A stretch of DNA of 64,000 bases from Bin5 sp965218625 (GCA_965218625.1 CBDCLG010000014.1:346638-410637), one strand, 5' to 3'; counted from the first letter of the stretch, positions 24,879-34,613 are shown. The notes: a model not told the origin generated them from the letters alone. Translations and numbers: made by a program.

Positions 24879-26339
24879 CTAAAGGCCCGCCAGTTTCTGA
24901 CCGTCGGCAAGGATCGCGGCCACTCTCTCTTTGCGGGTCGTCTCCGTGTAGATGCGGATCAGCGGTTCAGTGCCGGAGAAGCGGACCAGTAGCCAGCCTC
25001 CGTCCTCCATCAGGAATTTGTAGCCGTCGATCGTGATGCGTTCGGTGACGGCGAGGCCACCCAGTGTATACTCTCCGATGTCGACGTTTTCGAGTCTGCG
25101 CCGGGCCGCGTCCTTCATCTCCTCGCCGGTCAACCGGATGTCGATGCGGTCGTAGTAGTGCTCGCCGACCCGCTCGAAGAGAAGCTGCAGCAGCTCGGTC
25201 GGCCTTTTGCCCGTACGAACCATCAGGTCCAGCAGGTAGAGATTCGAGAGGATGCCGTCGCGTTCGGGCACGTGGCCGCGGAAGGCGTAGCCGCCGCTCT
25301 CCTCGCCGCCGATGAGCGCGTCGTGCTCCAGCATCGCCGGCGCAACGTATTTGAAGCCGACGCCGGTCTCCACGACCGGTACATCGTAGGCTGCACACAG
25401 CTTGTCGAGCATCGAGGTTGTGCTGATGGTTTTGACAATCGGGCCGCGTTCGCCGCGCACCTCCAGCAGGTAGTAGGCAAGCAGCCCGTAGACCCTCAAC
25501 TGGTCGACGAACTGGCCGTTCTCATCGCCGAAGCCGCAGCGGTCGGCGTCTCCGTCGAGGATGCAGATGCAATCGGCTTCGACGGAGCGAGCGAGGGCGA
25601 GGCCGGCGTCCACATTTGGGGGGATTGGCTCAGGGCGGGCCATTTCGGGGAAGGTCGGATTGCGCTGCGCGTGGATTTCGATGATATCGGTCTCGCCGCC
25701 CGCCAGGATTTCGCTCAACCAGCCGGCGCCGTTGCCCCACATGCTGTCGACGACGATCTTCAGGCCGGCGTCGCGGATGCGGGCTACGTCGATCAGTCGG
25801 TTCAGATGGGCCAGATAGGCGGCCTGCGGCTGGATATAGCGGACCGCGCCATCGGCCAGGGCCGCGTCGAGCGAGGTGCGGCACACGCCTTCCGTACCGG
25901 GGATGCGGGCTTCGATCGCGGCCAGGCCCTCAGGCGGTACAGCGCCGCCGCTGGCGTCGCGCACTTTGAAGCCGTTGTCTTCGGGCGGATTGTGGCTGGC
26001 GGTGATGTTTACCGCGCCGACCGCGTCGTTGTCGACGGCGGCGAAGCTGATGACCGGGGTCGGCGCGGCATCGTCAATCAGCAGAACGCGCAAGCCGTTG
26101 CCGGCGAGTACCTCGGCCACGGCGGCGGCGAAATGTTCTCCCTGGAAGCGTTTGTCGTGGCCGACGACGACCGTTTTGGCGGCGTGGCCCTCATCTGCCA
26201 GCCAGTTGGCAAAGCCCTGTGCGCAGCGGCGCACATTTGCAAAGGTGTAGTCTTCGGCCATGCGTCCGCGCCAACCGTCCGTGCCGAAGCGAATGGGCGT
26301 TTGCGCTATCGTTTCTCCAATTGAGCCCTGATTTGTCAT
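24879..26339 (-). CDS. phosphoglucomutase/phosphomannomutase family protein
   Basis: A 486-residue alpha-D-phosphohexomutase that shifts phosphate between C1 and C6 of a hexose. Four family signatures are present in order: the phosphoserine loop 'NITASHNPPEDNGFKV', the metal-binding 'ILDGDADRCGFGDENG', the sugar-binding 'GGEESGGYAFRGHVPERDG' and the phosphate-binding 'VRFSGTEPLIRIYTET'. The G-E-E-S-G-G form fits enzymes acting on glucose or mannose phosphates. The gene is preceded by 191 bases without a gene and followed by 210 bases without a gene, so it is probably transcribed by itself. Confidence 0.92.
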   Translation of the reverse strand: MTNQGSIGETIAQTPIRFGTDGWRGRMAEDYTFANVRRCAQGFANWLADEGHAAKTVVVGHDKRFQGEHFAAAVAEVLAGNGLRVLLIDDAAPTPVISFAAVDNDAVGAVNITASHNPPEDNGFKVRDASGGAVPPEGLAAIEARIPGTEGVCRTSLDAALADGAVRYIQPQAAYLAHLNRLIDVARIRDAGLKIVVDSMWGNGAGWLSEILAGGETDIIEIHAQRNPTFPEMARPEPIPPNVDAGLALARSVEADCICILDGDADRCGFGDENGQFVDQLRVYGLLAYYLLEVRGERGPIVKTISTTSMLDKLCAAYDVPVVETGVGFKYVAPAMLEHDALIGGEESGGYAFRGHVPERDGILSNLYLLDLMVRTGKRPTELLQLLFERVGEHYYDRIDIRLTGEEMKDAARRRLENVDIGEYTLGGLAVTERITIDGYKFLMEDGGWLLVRFSGTEPLIRIYTETTRKERVAAILADGQKLAGL

Positions 26340-26530
26340 GCAGTGATCTCTCTATACGTGCGTCTGTTTCGGCTTGGCGCATGCCCGCGCCGAGGCCGGG
26401 AATCCGGCTGGGTCGGGAACACTGAGAGCCGACAGCGGGTTGTCTGGAAATGTAAGCCTACTCCAAGAAATGTGAACGGGCAATGCCCGAATTGTTCACC
26501 GCCGGCAGGTGATGCGCCTGACATAGTGAT

Positions 26531-27283
26531 CTATTTTCGACCGGCAAATAGCCCCTCTTGCAGGTGAAAGAGGGTCTGGCCGTCCTGCTTAAGCGGATGC
26601 AGGAAGGCCTTTGCCGCGGGCGGACCGTGCCAGAGCACTGCTTGCAGGTAGGACTGCATCACCGGATCGTGGCGCGCCGCCCAATTCTCGAAGACCATCT
26701 GTTTTTCGAGGAGTTCATGGTGTGCCAGCTCCAGCCCGGCGTTCGAGTAGCCGGCCAGCCACTCCTCCACGCTGAGGCAGCGACCGTGGCTGGGGTCGCG
26801 CAGCTTTTCGAATGCGTTGACGAAGTCGCCGGCGACGGCGGCGGGTACGACGTTGTCCACCACTGCGAGGATGCCGCCATGCCGGAGCACGCGCACCGAT
26901 TCCCGCAGAAAGGCGTCGATGTCGGGGAAATGATGGGGGGCGATGCGGCAGGTCAGAAGGTCGAAGCGGCCGTCCGGATAGGGTAGATTGTCGGCGTCGG
27001 CATACTCGATGGTTACGTTGGCGATGCCGCGTGCTTCCGCCTGCTCGCGGGCGACGGTCAGCATCTGCGCTGTGATATCGGTTGCGTGCACATGGGCGAC
27101 GTGCGGGGCGAAGGCGAAGGCGGTGTGGCCGGCGGCGGTGGCGATGTCAAGCGCGTGCCAGTGCGGCTGCGGCTGGACCACTTCGACCAGCCGTTGCAGA
27201 CTGGCGCCCTTGGCGTGGGGCCGGCTGGTTACGTACTCGCGGGCGTTGACGCCGAACTGTTCCTGCACCAGTCTCTTGTCCAT
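26531..27283 (-). CDS. class I SAM-dependent methyltransferase
   Basis: A 250-residue Methyltransf_11-type enzyme. The SAM-binding motif I appears as 'ALDIATAAGHTAFAFAP' (the usual E/D-x-G-x-G-x-G is relaxed), followed by 'VHATDITAQMLTVAREQA' (acidic motif II), 'YADADNLPYPDGRFDLLTCRIAPHHF' and 'RVLRHGGILAVVDNV'. The pattern matches UbiE/Coq5-like small-molecule methyltransferases. Three bases separate its start from the stop of the inositol monophosphatase gene, so both belong to one operon. Substrate unknown. Confidence 0.88.
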   Translation of the reverse strand: MDKRLVQEQFGVNAREYVTSRPHAKGASLQRLVEVVQPQPHWHALDIATAAGHTAFAFAPHVAHVHATDITAQMLTVAREQAEARGIANVTIEYADADNLPYPDGRFDLLTCRIAPHHFPDIDAFLRESVRVLRHGGILAVVDNVVPAAVAGDFVNAFEKLRDPSHGRCLSVEEWLAGYSNAGLELAHHELLEKQMVFENWAARHDPVMQSYLQAVLWHGPPAAKAFLHPLKQDGQTLFHLQEGLFAGRK

Positions 27284-27286
27284 CGG

Positions 27287-28171
27287 TCAATTCTCTTTCG
27301 ACGAGTCCGGGTTAAACTTGCCCGCACGGCCTTCCTGGATGGCGCGCAACAGCGCTGCGTGGACGCCCGGCTGTCCGTTGCTGGCGACGATTTGGCGGTC
27401 GCCCAGGCCGAAGGGGGCGCCATCGTAGTTGGTGACAAGGCCGCCCGCCTCCCGCACCAGTAGGGTACCGGGGGCAACATCCCACGGCTGGATCGATCCT
27501 TCCCAGTAGCCGGAGAAGGCGCCGCTGGACAGATAGGCCATGTCAGCCGAGGAGGCGCCCATCCGCCGCACGCCGCGGCAGATTGGCATGATGCGGGCGA
27601 ATTCCGCCGCGTTGTTGTCGTCGCCCTCGGCGCGGTGGTAGGGGAATCCGGTGACGAGCAGAGCGTCCGACAGCGAGGGGACGCGGCTGACCTGCAGAGG
27701 CTCCTCGGCGCCGTCGCGATGCCTCAACGCGGCGCCATGGCCGGCCTGCGCCCAGAAGAGTTCGAACTGGGGCAGGATAAGAGAGAGTCCAAAAACGGTT
27801 TCCTCGCGGTGGATGAGTGCGATGTTGATGCCGAACCAGGGCACGCCGGCGGCGAAATTGATTGTGCCGTCGATCGGGTCGACGAGCCAGAAAAGCTCGT
27901 CATCCGGCTGCTCATCGCTTTCTTCGCCCCAAAAGCCGAATCCGGGCGTCAGCGCGGCCAGCCGGTCGCGGATCAGGGCCTCGCAGGCGAGGTCGGCCTC
28001 GGTGACCAGGTCGTGCTCGGTCGACTTGGAACGGACGGCGCGCAGGCCGTCCCGCTGCATGTTCAGCACCAGTTCACCCGCCCGGTAGGCCAATTCAAAG
28101 AGGGCGGTTTGCGCGACTGGCAGCTCCTCCAGGGGCCGCGGCCCGTGTTCAGCTGCCGTTGCGAGATTCAC
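27287..28171 (-). CDS. inositol monophosphatase family protein
   Basis: A 294-residue Mg-dependent, Li-sensitive type phosphatase. Metal-binding residues are in 'FGWGEESDEQ'-like 'GFWGEESDEQP' (G-E-E), 'WLVDPIDGTINFAAGVPWFG' (D-P-x-D-G-T-x-N-F) and 'PWDVAPGTLLVREAGG' (W-D-x-A-x-G). Members hydrolyse inositol-1-phosphate, fructose-1,6-bisphosphate or PAP; which one is not clear. The start is GTG at 28171 with GGAG eight bases upstream. It begins two bases after the stop of the PH protein gene, so translation is coupled. Confidence 0.92.
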   Translation of the reverse strand: MNLATAAEHGPRPLEELPVAQTALFELAYRAGELVLNMQRDGLRAVRSKSTEHDLVTEADLACEALIRDRLAALTPGFGFWGEESDEQPDDELFWLVDPIDGTINFAAGVPWFGINIALIHREETVFGLSLILPQFELFWAQAGHGAALRHRDGAEEPLQVSRVPSLSDALLVTGFPYHRAEGDDNNAAEFARIMPICRGVRRMGASSADMAYLSSGAFSGYWEGSIQPWDVAPGTLLVREAGGLVTNYDGAPFGLGDRQIVASNGQPGVHAALLRAIQEGRAGKFNPDSSKEN

Positions 28172-28173
28172 GG

Positions 28174-28743
28174 CTACATCTCCTCGCGGAAATGGAGGCC
28201 GCGCCGCTCTTTTTCGCGAATGGTGGCCTTGCGGATCATCTCGCGCAGCTCCATCGGATTCTTGACGTTGTGGAGCGTGACCTCAGGGTGGGAGGGGTCG
28301 TTGCTGACGATTGCAACGTCGCCCACGTTAAGCGCGCGTTCGCCCAGATGCTGGGTCACCGACGTATCGCGCACGCGCACCAGTTCGATTTCGTGGTAGC
28401 TGCGTCCCAGCAAGCCGCGGATGAGCCGGATCCGCTGTGTTGTCAGTTCGTAGCGGACACCGATTGAAAGGTAGGGCCGCCCGGACCAGAGCAGCTCTTC
28501 GGTTTCGGCGTGGTCGGCGATGGCGTCGGCGGGGTATGTTGCGGGCGCCGGCGCTCTGACTGCGGCGGTGGTCTGCTCGGCCTCGGATTCCATCGCATCC
28601 AGGGCGGCAAAGAGGCCATCGGCCAGCGCGTTGACGATTGCTTGCAGCTGAGCCTGCGGGATGGCGCTGATTTCGACATCGCTGTCGGACAGGGACTGAT
28701 AGAAGCGGGCCGTGACGACCTGGCGTACCTGTTGTTCGTCCAT
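28174..28743 (-). CDS. PH domain-containing protein
   Basis: A 189-residue protein. The start is the ATG at 28743 ('MDEQQVRQVVTARFYQ'), nine bases after AGGAG, though the frame stays open further upstream. The N-terminal half is an acidic, alanine-rich helical region; the C-terminal half from 'ELLWSGRPYLSIGVRYELTTQRIRLIRG' to 'KNPMELREMIRKATIREKE' is a bacterial PH (bPH_2) domain, with the usual 'VRDTSVTQHLGERALNVGDV' strand-turn pattern. Its role is unknown, probably binding at the membrane or to another protein. It heads the operon with the phosphatase and methyltransferase genes. Confidence 0.75.
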   Translation of the reverse strand: MDEQQVRQVVTARFYQSLSDSDVEISAIPQAQLQAIVNALADGLFAALDAMESEAEQTTAAVRAPAPATYPADAIADHAETEELLWSGRPYLSIGVRYELTTQRIRLIRGLLGRSYHEIELVRVRDTSVTQHLGERALNVGDVAIVSNDPSHPEVTLHNVKNPMELREMIRKATIREKERRGLHFREEM

Positions 28744-29128
28744 AGGGCGGTTCTCCTGCTCCCCGCGCCCGAGGGTGTTGCAAGTCCGGCCGGCAACCCG
28801 TTGCGGATGGCGGGGACAAGATTGCGTCGAGGTTAGCTTTTCACGAACGCGGTCATGCCATTTGCCGGCGTCCAGGCAGCGACCTGGAACGATCGGCTGA
28901 CGACAATGACCTGCTCTAATGATAGTGCCAGCGCAGCCAATTCGCAATTGCAGCGTTGATACACGGCGCCTTTGCGGGCGGCGCGCGCGTAATGTATCAT
29001 CGCGGTAGAGAGGGAGCGGCGCCGTTCGCTGTGGATGCACGGTTCGCTGTGATCACAGCCTGGCGTTGTCCGCCGATGCGATTGCGCAAGGTCATCCTGT
29101 TGGCTTGCGATTGAGAAAGGATTCCACT
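28744..29128. other. divergent intergenic region, 385 bp
   Basis: No supported gene lies between the leftward PH-protein operon and the rightward hydrolase gene. An open frame continues upstream of each start but without homology features. Promoters for both directions should lie here. I can see TTGATA at 28956-28961 but no -10 box at the right spacing, so I do not call a promoter. Confidence 0.5.
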
Positions 29129-29791
29129 GTGGATATAGACTGGTACGGTCATTCCTGCTTTCGATTGCGGGAACGCGGCGTCACGGTGGTCTGCGACCCC
29201 TTCAGCAAGGAGTCGACGGGCCTCGCGCTGCCGAAGCTGCGCGCCGATATTGTTACGATCAGCCTCGACTCGCCCGACCGCGAAGACAAGGTTGAAAAAC
29301 TGTTCGGAGGCGAACCGAAGATCCTGCGGGGGCCGGGAGATTACGAAGTGCGCCAGGTGCTCGTCACCGGGCTGCCCACGTCGCACAACGGCACGCGCAA
29401 CGTCGCTTTCTTTCTCGATTTTGCCGGCCTCACCGTCGGTCATCTGGGGGAGTTGGGCCAGGCTCCGTCGCAGCGGCTGGTAGAGGAGTTGGGGGATATC
29501 GACGTGTTGCTGGCGCCGGTAAGCGGTCCGCAAACGCCCGACGTCTCCCGAATCGCCGAGGTCATCAGCCTGCTGGACCCGCGCATCGTCGTGCCGATGC
29601 ACTACCTCCACGAAACTCTGCAAAGCGAGTCGCCTGAATCTCCCGAGCCTGTCGCACGCTTTCTGACGGAACTGGGCATCAGCGATCCGGAGGTGATGGA
29701 TACGCTAAAGTTGACGAAGCACAGTTTGCCGGAGGAGACGCAAGTCGTGCTTTTGCGTCCGAACGGTTCCGTTCGCCCCGCGAGCAGATAG
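29129..29791 (+). CDS. UlaG-like metal-dependent hydrolase (MBL fold)
   Basis: A 220-residue member of the metallo-beta-lactamase fold group that includes UlaG and UPF0173 proteins. It opens 'DIDWYGHSCFRLRERG' (His) and 'VVCDPFSKES' (Asp), then 'TSHNGTRNV', 'GHLGELGQAPS' (His) and 'VVPMHYLHE' (His). The start is set at GTG 29129, with AAGGA at 29117-29121, seven bases upstream; the frame is open from 29066 but the earlier residues are not homologous. The gene ends 17 bases before the convergent transglutaminase gene. Substrate unknown. Confidence 0.85.
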   Translation: MDIDWYGHSCFRLRERGVTVVCDPFSKESTGLALPKLRADIVTISLDSPDREDKVEKLFGGEPKILRGPGDYEVRQVLVTGLPTSHNGTRNVAFFLDFAGLTVGHLGELGQAPSQRLVEELGDIDVLLAPVSGPQTPDVSRIAEVISLLDPRIVVPMHYLHETLQSESPESPEPVARFLTELGISDPEVMDTLKLTKHSLPEETQVVLLRPNGSVRPASR

Positions 29792-29808
29792 AGGATACGC
29801 GCCGCCCA

Positions 29809-32298
29809 TCACCGCCAATTTAATCTTTTGCGCAACCATGCCCGCCACAGGACCGGGCGGAGCCGGCGCCAATTGCTGCTGAGCTCCTGCCTTGCATCGT
29901 CGGCAAAACTCTGCGGGCGCGGGCTATAGCGGAACTGGACGAAGATTTCCGTTATACGGCTGATGAAGGGTGTGCCCTGGGGCAGATGCTCGACCAGGAG
30001 CGTCTCGCGTTCGTAGGGCGTTAACGCCTGCTCCGACATCGTCGGCTGTGGGACCGATATGCCCGGCCTCCTCAGACGCAGCGGCACGTTCAAGCGGGCG
30101 GTCCAGCTCAGCAGCCGTTCATAGTAGATCTGCGGCGCCTGTACAAAAACTTTCGGCCCCTGGTACATGCGTCGACGCATCAGCCAAACGCCCGCGATCA
30201 GGGTCAGAACGATGATGGCGATGCTGGTGCTGATCAGAGGTTGACGGGCAGGGAGACCTGCGATGCCCGGAATCGGTCCTGCGATGTCCTCGGGAAACTC
30301 ATCTTCGAGACCGACTCCGTCGGCCATCAGAAACTCTTCGTCCTCTGGCAGCGGCACATCCATACCGGGGATGAGCCCGCTGTCCTGAAGCTCCGTCCCG
30401 GCCGGCCGATCGAGAGTGCTCTCGCCTGCGGTCGGCTCGAATTCGATCCAGCCGAATTGCGGGAAGTAGACCTCCACCCACGTATGGGCGTCCTGCTCGG
30501 TGAGGAAGACCGTGTTCGTCTCCGGGTCGAACGCGCCTTCGGCGTAACCGCTGGCCGTGCGTGCGGGGATGCCCTGGCTGCGCAGCATCGTGGCCATGGC
30601 CGAGGCGTAGTAGTCGCAGTAGCCGCGCTGGATGTCGAACAGGAAATACTCGAGCGGGTCCACATCCACGCCCGGCGCGGTGATGCCTTCGTCGTATTCA
30701 AAGGCACGCAGGTAGCGCTCAAGCGCCTTGATTTTGTCGTACGTCGTGGGGGCATTAGCCATCACCTCTGCGGCCAGCTTTGCCACGCGGGATGAGAAGG
30801 TGTCAGGCAGTTGGAGGTAGCGGTCAAGAATCTGGGCCGGATAGTCGGCTTCCACCTCACGCAACTCGCGAATCGAGACAACGGTCTGGTTGCTGATGAC
30901 CTCGTAGCTGTCGCCGTCCTCGAGCGTGATGCGGGAGCGGGCCCACGTCAGCTCGCCGTCTCCCGGTAGCGCAGCGCCGGCGGAGGCTGCCGCGCCCCCG
31001 GCGCCGTTGTCGTAGTCCTGATGAAGCGCTGTCAGCGGGATGCTGGCCCGAACAACGTCGGGCATGGCCAGGAGAACATTTCCGGTCGATGTGCGTAAAG
31101 TAATTGTCTGGGTGATCGGCGTGCGCGCGGGCCACAAGGTCACCGGAATCGGCTCATTTGCCCGGTAGGAGTTCTCCTCCTCGGAGGTATTGATCCACTG
31201 TCGGCCGGTGAAGCGGTCGAAGGCAACCGCCCGCCAGTAGCGCCCTTGCGGCCCCGTCACGTCCATTATCGGGTGGTTGCTTACGCTGCGCTCGCCGCCC
31301 AGCGTAAGTGTGCGGCCGAATCCGGTCTGCACAGCCCGTCCTTGCCGGTTCAGGCCCTGGTAGAGGCGGTTCCACTCCTGTAACGCCTCCTCCCAGCGAT
31401 AGTTGATCGGCTGCAGCAAATCGTGGAAGACGAGATTGCGCCCCATGTTGGGCGCGATAAAGGCGAGGGCGATGACGGCAATTGTGTACATGAAGCCCGA
31501 GCGCATGAAATCGAAGTTGATGTCTTCGTTGAAGTTGATGCGCAGGGTGCGCCAGCGCTGGCGATGATCGATCAGCGTGGTCCAGGCGAGCAGCAGCAGC
31601 GCGATCATGCAGTAGGCGACAAGGAACCCGATCACGGAGGTGGGCGCGTAGTGGGTATTGACCAGGAGCGCAATACCGGCCATCAGCACACCGCGCCAGA
31701 CATGGCCGTGTCGGAAGACCGACCAGACGCCCAGGTAGGTGAGCCACCAGACGAGATAACTGATCTCGAAGATGAAAACGACGTTGTCGTTGCTGGCCTG
31801 CTGGTTGATGGCGGCTTCAACCCAATCCAGCCAGCGTTCCAACAGGAAGTAGGCCCTGGCCTGCAGTTCTGGGATTCCCCTTTCGGTGAATGCATGCACG
31901 CGCTCCTCCTCCCCCACGAGGAAGGTCATCAGATAGAAGACCCATGCCAGCCCGGTCGCAAAGCTGTGGGAAAGCATGAAGAAGCTGTCGAAGCGGCTGA
32001 ATGCCAACAGCGAGCCCATCGCAATCGCGCCGGCGACGACGAATATGAGTATCTCCATTCTCATCGTGCCGGTCCAGCCGGCGCTGCTGATTGAGAGCGC
32101 CAGGATTAGGTAGATTGCGCCAAGCAGAAGCAGCGTGATCACCCGTCCTTCGCGAAAATAGGCGAAGGATCCGGGCGTCACGGGGGCCGGGCCCGCCCCG
32201 GCTGTGTTTTCCTTTACCGAGACTGGGGCGGTGGAACTTTGCGGGCGCCGGGCGCTTCGGGCGGACGGGTCTCGTGCAGGTATTGGTTGATTTCGCAA
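29809..32298 (-). CDS. transglutaminase-like membrane protein (DUF3488/TgpA type)
   Basis: An 829-residue membrane protein. The N-terminal part has about six membrane helices ('VITLLLLGAIYLILALS' onwards to 'MYTIAVIALAFIAPNMG'), followed by a large outside loop and a cysteine-protease-like transglutaminase core around residues 555-630: Cys in 'RGYCDYYASAMATMLRSQG', His in 'EQDAHTWVEVY' and Asp/Glu in 'IEFEPTAG'. Another membrane helix near 'TSIAIIVLTLIAGVWLM' ends the domain, and a cytoplasmic tail follows. It begins with TTG at 32298, preceded by AGGAG at six bases. TgpA-type proteins are linked with peptidase or envelope functions. It is followed by the 707-residue protein on the same strand. 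Confidence 0.88.
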   Translation of the reverse strand: MRNQPIPARDPSARSARRPQSSTAPVSVKENTAGAGPAPVTPGSFAYFREGRVITLLLLGAIYLILALSISSAGWTGTMRMEILIFVVAGAIAMGSLLAFSRFDSFFMLSHSFATGLAWVFYLMTFLVGEEERVHAFTERGIPELQARAYFLLERWLDWVEAAINQQASNDNVVFIFEISYLVWWLTYLGVWSVFRHGHVWRGVLMAGIALLVNTHYAPTSVIGFLVAYCMIALLLLAWTTLIDHRQRWRTLRINFNEDINFDFMRSGFMYTIAVIALAFIAPNMGRNLVFHDLLQPINYRWEEALQEWNRLYQGLNRQGRAVQTGFGRTLTLGGERSVSNHPIMDVTGPQGRYWRAVAFDRFTGRQWINTSEEENSYRANEPIPVTLWPARTPITQTITLRTSTGNVLLAMPDVVRASIPLTALHQDYDNGAGGAAASAGAALPGDGELTWARSRITLEDGDSYEVISNQTVVSIRELREVEADYPAQILDRYLQLPDTFSSRVAKLAAEVMANAPTTYDKIKALERYLRAFEYDEGITAPGVDVDPLEYFLFDIQRGYCDYYASAMATMLRSQGIPARTASGYAEGAFDPETNTVFLTEQDAHTWVEVYFPQFGWIEFEPTAGESTLDRPAGTELQDSGLIPGMDVPLPEDEEFLMADGVGLEDEFPEDIAGPIPGIAGLPARQPLISTSIAIIVLTLIAGVWLMRRRMYQGPKVFVQAPQIYYERLLSWTARLNVPLRLRRPGISVPQPTMSEQALTPYERETLLVEHLPQGTPFISRITEIFVQFRYSPRPQSFADDARQELSSNWRRLRPVLWRAWLRKRLNWR

Positions 32299-32409
32299 GG
32301 TGAACTCCTGAGGTCGACAGGATGACGCGGCTCTATCGCTCCAATGCTACGAAGAGGCAGCGGATCGAATCCTGTCAAACGCTCGTCCAGGTCTATCACG
32401 GTCCCGATT

Positions 32410-34533
32410 TCAGAGCAGCAGCCACAGCACACCGGCAAATAGCGAACTGAGGACGATTCCCATGGCGACGGCAAGCCAGAGCCGGATTGTGTCGATGTTC
32501 TCAACATGGGCGGACAAGCGCTGTGGCTCGTCATTCAGGCCGAGCAGCCAGACGCGTTGCGGCGCGGCTGTGTCGGTGGAATCGCCAACTGCGATCTGCA
32601 CAGTGCTGTCGGAAGCAAGCCGTTGCCAGCGGTTCGCTTCCAGCCGGTGTTGCGCGGCCCGCAGCGAGTCTCGGATCTCCCGTGCGGAGGCCTCGGCGCG
32701 GCCGCCTGCCGTTCCGTTTGCGGCTGTTTCCGCCGCTGCGGCCGCCTCTCTCTGCAGTAGGGCTGCCATGTTATACCATTCATCTGCGACGGGGCGAAAG
32801 TCGACCTCGATCGACTGTGTCGTTCGCCGCCATAGGAGACGAGTTTCTTCCTGTATCTCCTGCTCGGCCGCCAGAAAGACGCTGCGCAAAAGCGCCCAAT
32901 CAGGCTGTTGGGGCGTATTCTGCACCAGAATCCGTCGTTTGCGGGCGTCGAGCCGGTCGAGCCGGATGCGGAGCCCGTCTGGTCCTTCTGTCAGCGTTGC
33001 GTCGGTAATGCCGGCGGCGGTCCAGGTGTTCAACAGGCTGTTGAGGGCGCTGCCGCTATCGGACTTGCGCTGGCTGACGGGACGCGCCAGGAGATCGATG
33101 GAGACCGTCTCCCGGTCCAATGTAAAGGTTACCTGCCAGTTGGCGAAGAGCGTGCGATACTCCGGCCGCGGCTGCAAGTCTCCAGCCAACATCTCTTCGC
33201 CAACGAGGGCAATGGCGGCCTCTTCATTGCCTTCGTTCAACTGTTGCAGCACTTCGTGCAGGATCAGGGCGCGGCGTTCCTCTTCCAGCGAGTTCTGGTC
33301 GACGACATCGACCGGCAGGAGGGCGAGGCGGTCGGTCAGGAGCAGGGCCCGGGGCCAGTCTTGCTGTAAGCGGGCCGTGCGCAACTGGTGCTGGAGGCCC
33401 TGGGCGACCCAACTTTGCAGTTCAAGACGGGTCGGGCCCTGCGGCAAGGCTGGCAGGGCCTGCTCCGCCTCCGCGATCATGAGCGCGACATAGGCGCCGT
33501 CCACGGCGCCGTCGGCAGCGATGGCGCGCATACGGTAGAGGGCGGCCAGCTGATAACGCACCCCGGCCAGGACGGCATCCGGGCGGCCGCGTTCCCGGCT
33601 CAAATGCAGGGCCTGCGTGTAAGCGGCCAGGGCCTGGCCATAGAAACGTTCCCGCACCGCGGCAGTGACATTGGGCGCCTGGTATAGCCGTGCATAGAGA
33701 TTTCCCAACCATTGGTATGACTCCGGCTCGTTGCGGAGTCGAATCTGCTCGCGGGCGCTGTTGATTTCCCGGATCCATTGTGGATGAAGCGTCTGGAAGA
33801 GGATTTCTGCATTGGGAGGCGGTTCTTCGCGCAGCCACTCGAGCTGGCCGCCGCGCACTTCCCAGCCGCGGGGCCCTACTTGCAGCCAGCTGTCCGAGGG
33901 GCCCAGCCACTGCGCCAGGGCGGAGAAGTCGATTGTTACGCGCCAACCGTTGATTTCTTTGGGCCAGGAAAGCAGTTCAGCGATCGGGTAATGAAAGTCG
34001 AAGGTCTGCGTTGCGCTCAGGGGCAGATTGTAGCGCAGGACAAGACGACGGCGGGCGTCCGCCTCGAAGTTGACCTGAACGCTCTGTCCGACCTTTTCGC
34101 CGGCGGGCTGCAGCGAGAGCGGCTGTCCGTCGAGGGTCAGGGTGATGTTATGGGGAAGGGGACGACCCGCGGCAACTGCGCCAGCAGGTTGCGCGACAAG
34201 CAGAATTGCGGTAATCTCTTTCTTCCCTTCATTGTGCAGTCGGTAAACGGCTTCGATTTGAAGCCTAAGGGGGTCGCCTGCCGTCAGGCGGGCATCAAGC
34301 GTGTGTGTGAGCAGGACGGGCGAAGATTCCAGCGCCGGCAGCAAGAACAGGTGCGAGGCGTCGTTGGAATTCGATTGATAGTATTGTTTCGGATTGAAAT
34401 CTTCGTTACGGGGCGCGGCCCACAGGTCGTTGCTTGCCGTGGATAGCAGGACTCCACAACAAAAAATAACGTACAAAATCTGTAGGAAGAAAGTTGCGAA
34501 TCGCGGGCACTTTTGATATTGTATTATGCGCAT
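32410..34533 (-). CDS. large exported protein with one C-terminal membrane helix, unrecognised
   Basis: A 707-residue protein. It begins with a hydrophobic segment at residues 14-33 ('FFLQILYVIFCCGVLL') that looks like a signal peptide or membrane anchor. A long extracellular part with beta-rich sequence at residues 50-270 ('LTHTLDARLTAGDPLRL', 'LVLRYNLPLSATQTFDFHY') is followed by a helical repeat-like region and ends with a membrane helix 'IRLWLAVAMGIVLSSLFAGVLWLLL'. I do not recognise a family. It lies 111 bases upstream of the transglutaminase gene on the same strand, so the two may act together at the envelope. The ATG sits inside a 12-bp palindrome. Confidence 0.7.
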   Translation of the reverse strand: MRIIQYQKCPRFATFFLQILYVIFCCGVLLSTASNDLWAAPRNEDFNPKQYYQSNSNDASHLFLLPALESSPVLLTHTLDARLTAGDPLRLQIEAVYRLHNEGKKEITAILLVAQPAGAVAAGRPLPHNITLTLDGQPLSLQPAGEKVGQSVQVNFEADARRRLVLRYNLPLSATQTFDFHYPIAELLSWPKEINGWRVTIDFSALAQWLGPSDSWLQVGPRGWEVRGGQLEWLREEPPPNAEILFQTLHPQWIREINSAREQIRLRNEPESYQWLGNLYARLYQAPNVTAAVRERFYGQALAAYTQALHLSRERGRPDAVLAGVRYQLAALYRMRAIAADGAVDGAYVALMIAEAEQALPALPQGPTRLELQSWVAQGLQHQLRTARLQQDWPRALLLTDRLALLPVDVVDQNSLEEERRALILHEVLQQLNEGNEEAAIALVGEEMLAGDLQPRPEYRTLFANWQVTFTLDRETVSIDLLARPVSQRKSDSGSALNSLLNTWTAAGITDATLTEGPDGLRIRLDRLDARKRRILVQNTPQQPDWALLRSVFLAAEQEIQEETRLLWRRTTQSIEVDFRPVADEWYNMAALLQREAAAAAETAANGTAGGRAEASAREIRDSLRAAQHRLEANRWQRLASDSTVQIAVGDSTDTAAPQRVWLLGLNDEPQRLSAHVENIDTIRLWLAVAMGIVLSSLFAGVLWLLL

Positions 34534-34566
34534 AAATTGGATTCACCCCTGTTTTGAGCGGGGTGA
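34524..34566. promoter_or_regulatory. palindrome and hairpin in the divergent region
   Basis: TTATGCGCATAA at 34524-34535 is a perfect 12-bp palindrome that includes the start codon of the 707-residue protein. Beside it, TCACCCC (34543-34549) and GGGGTGA (34560-34566) form a 7-bp stem. The region lies between divergent genes and could hold an operator. No binding protein is known. Confidence 0.3.
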
Positions 34567-34613
34567 CAGCAGACTGCGTATTCGCGCCGAGCCGGGGCGC
34601 GGCCAAGGCACAC

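Noticed and set aside
28956..28995. Promoter for the UlaG-like gene from TTGATA at 28956
   Set aside because: The nearest -10-like sequence is about 27 bases away, too far for a normal promoter.
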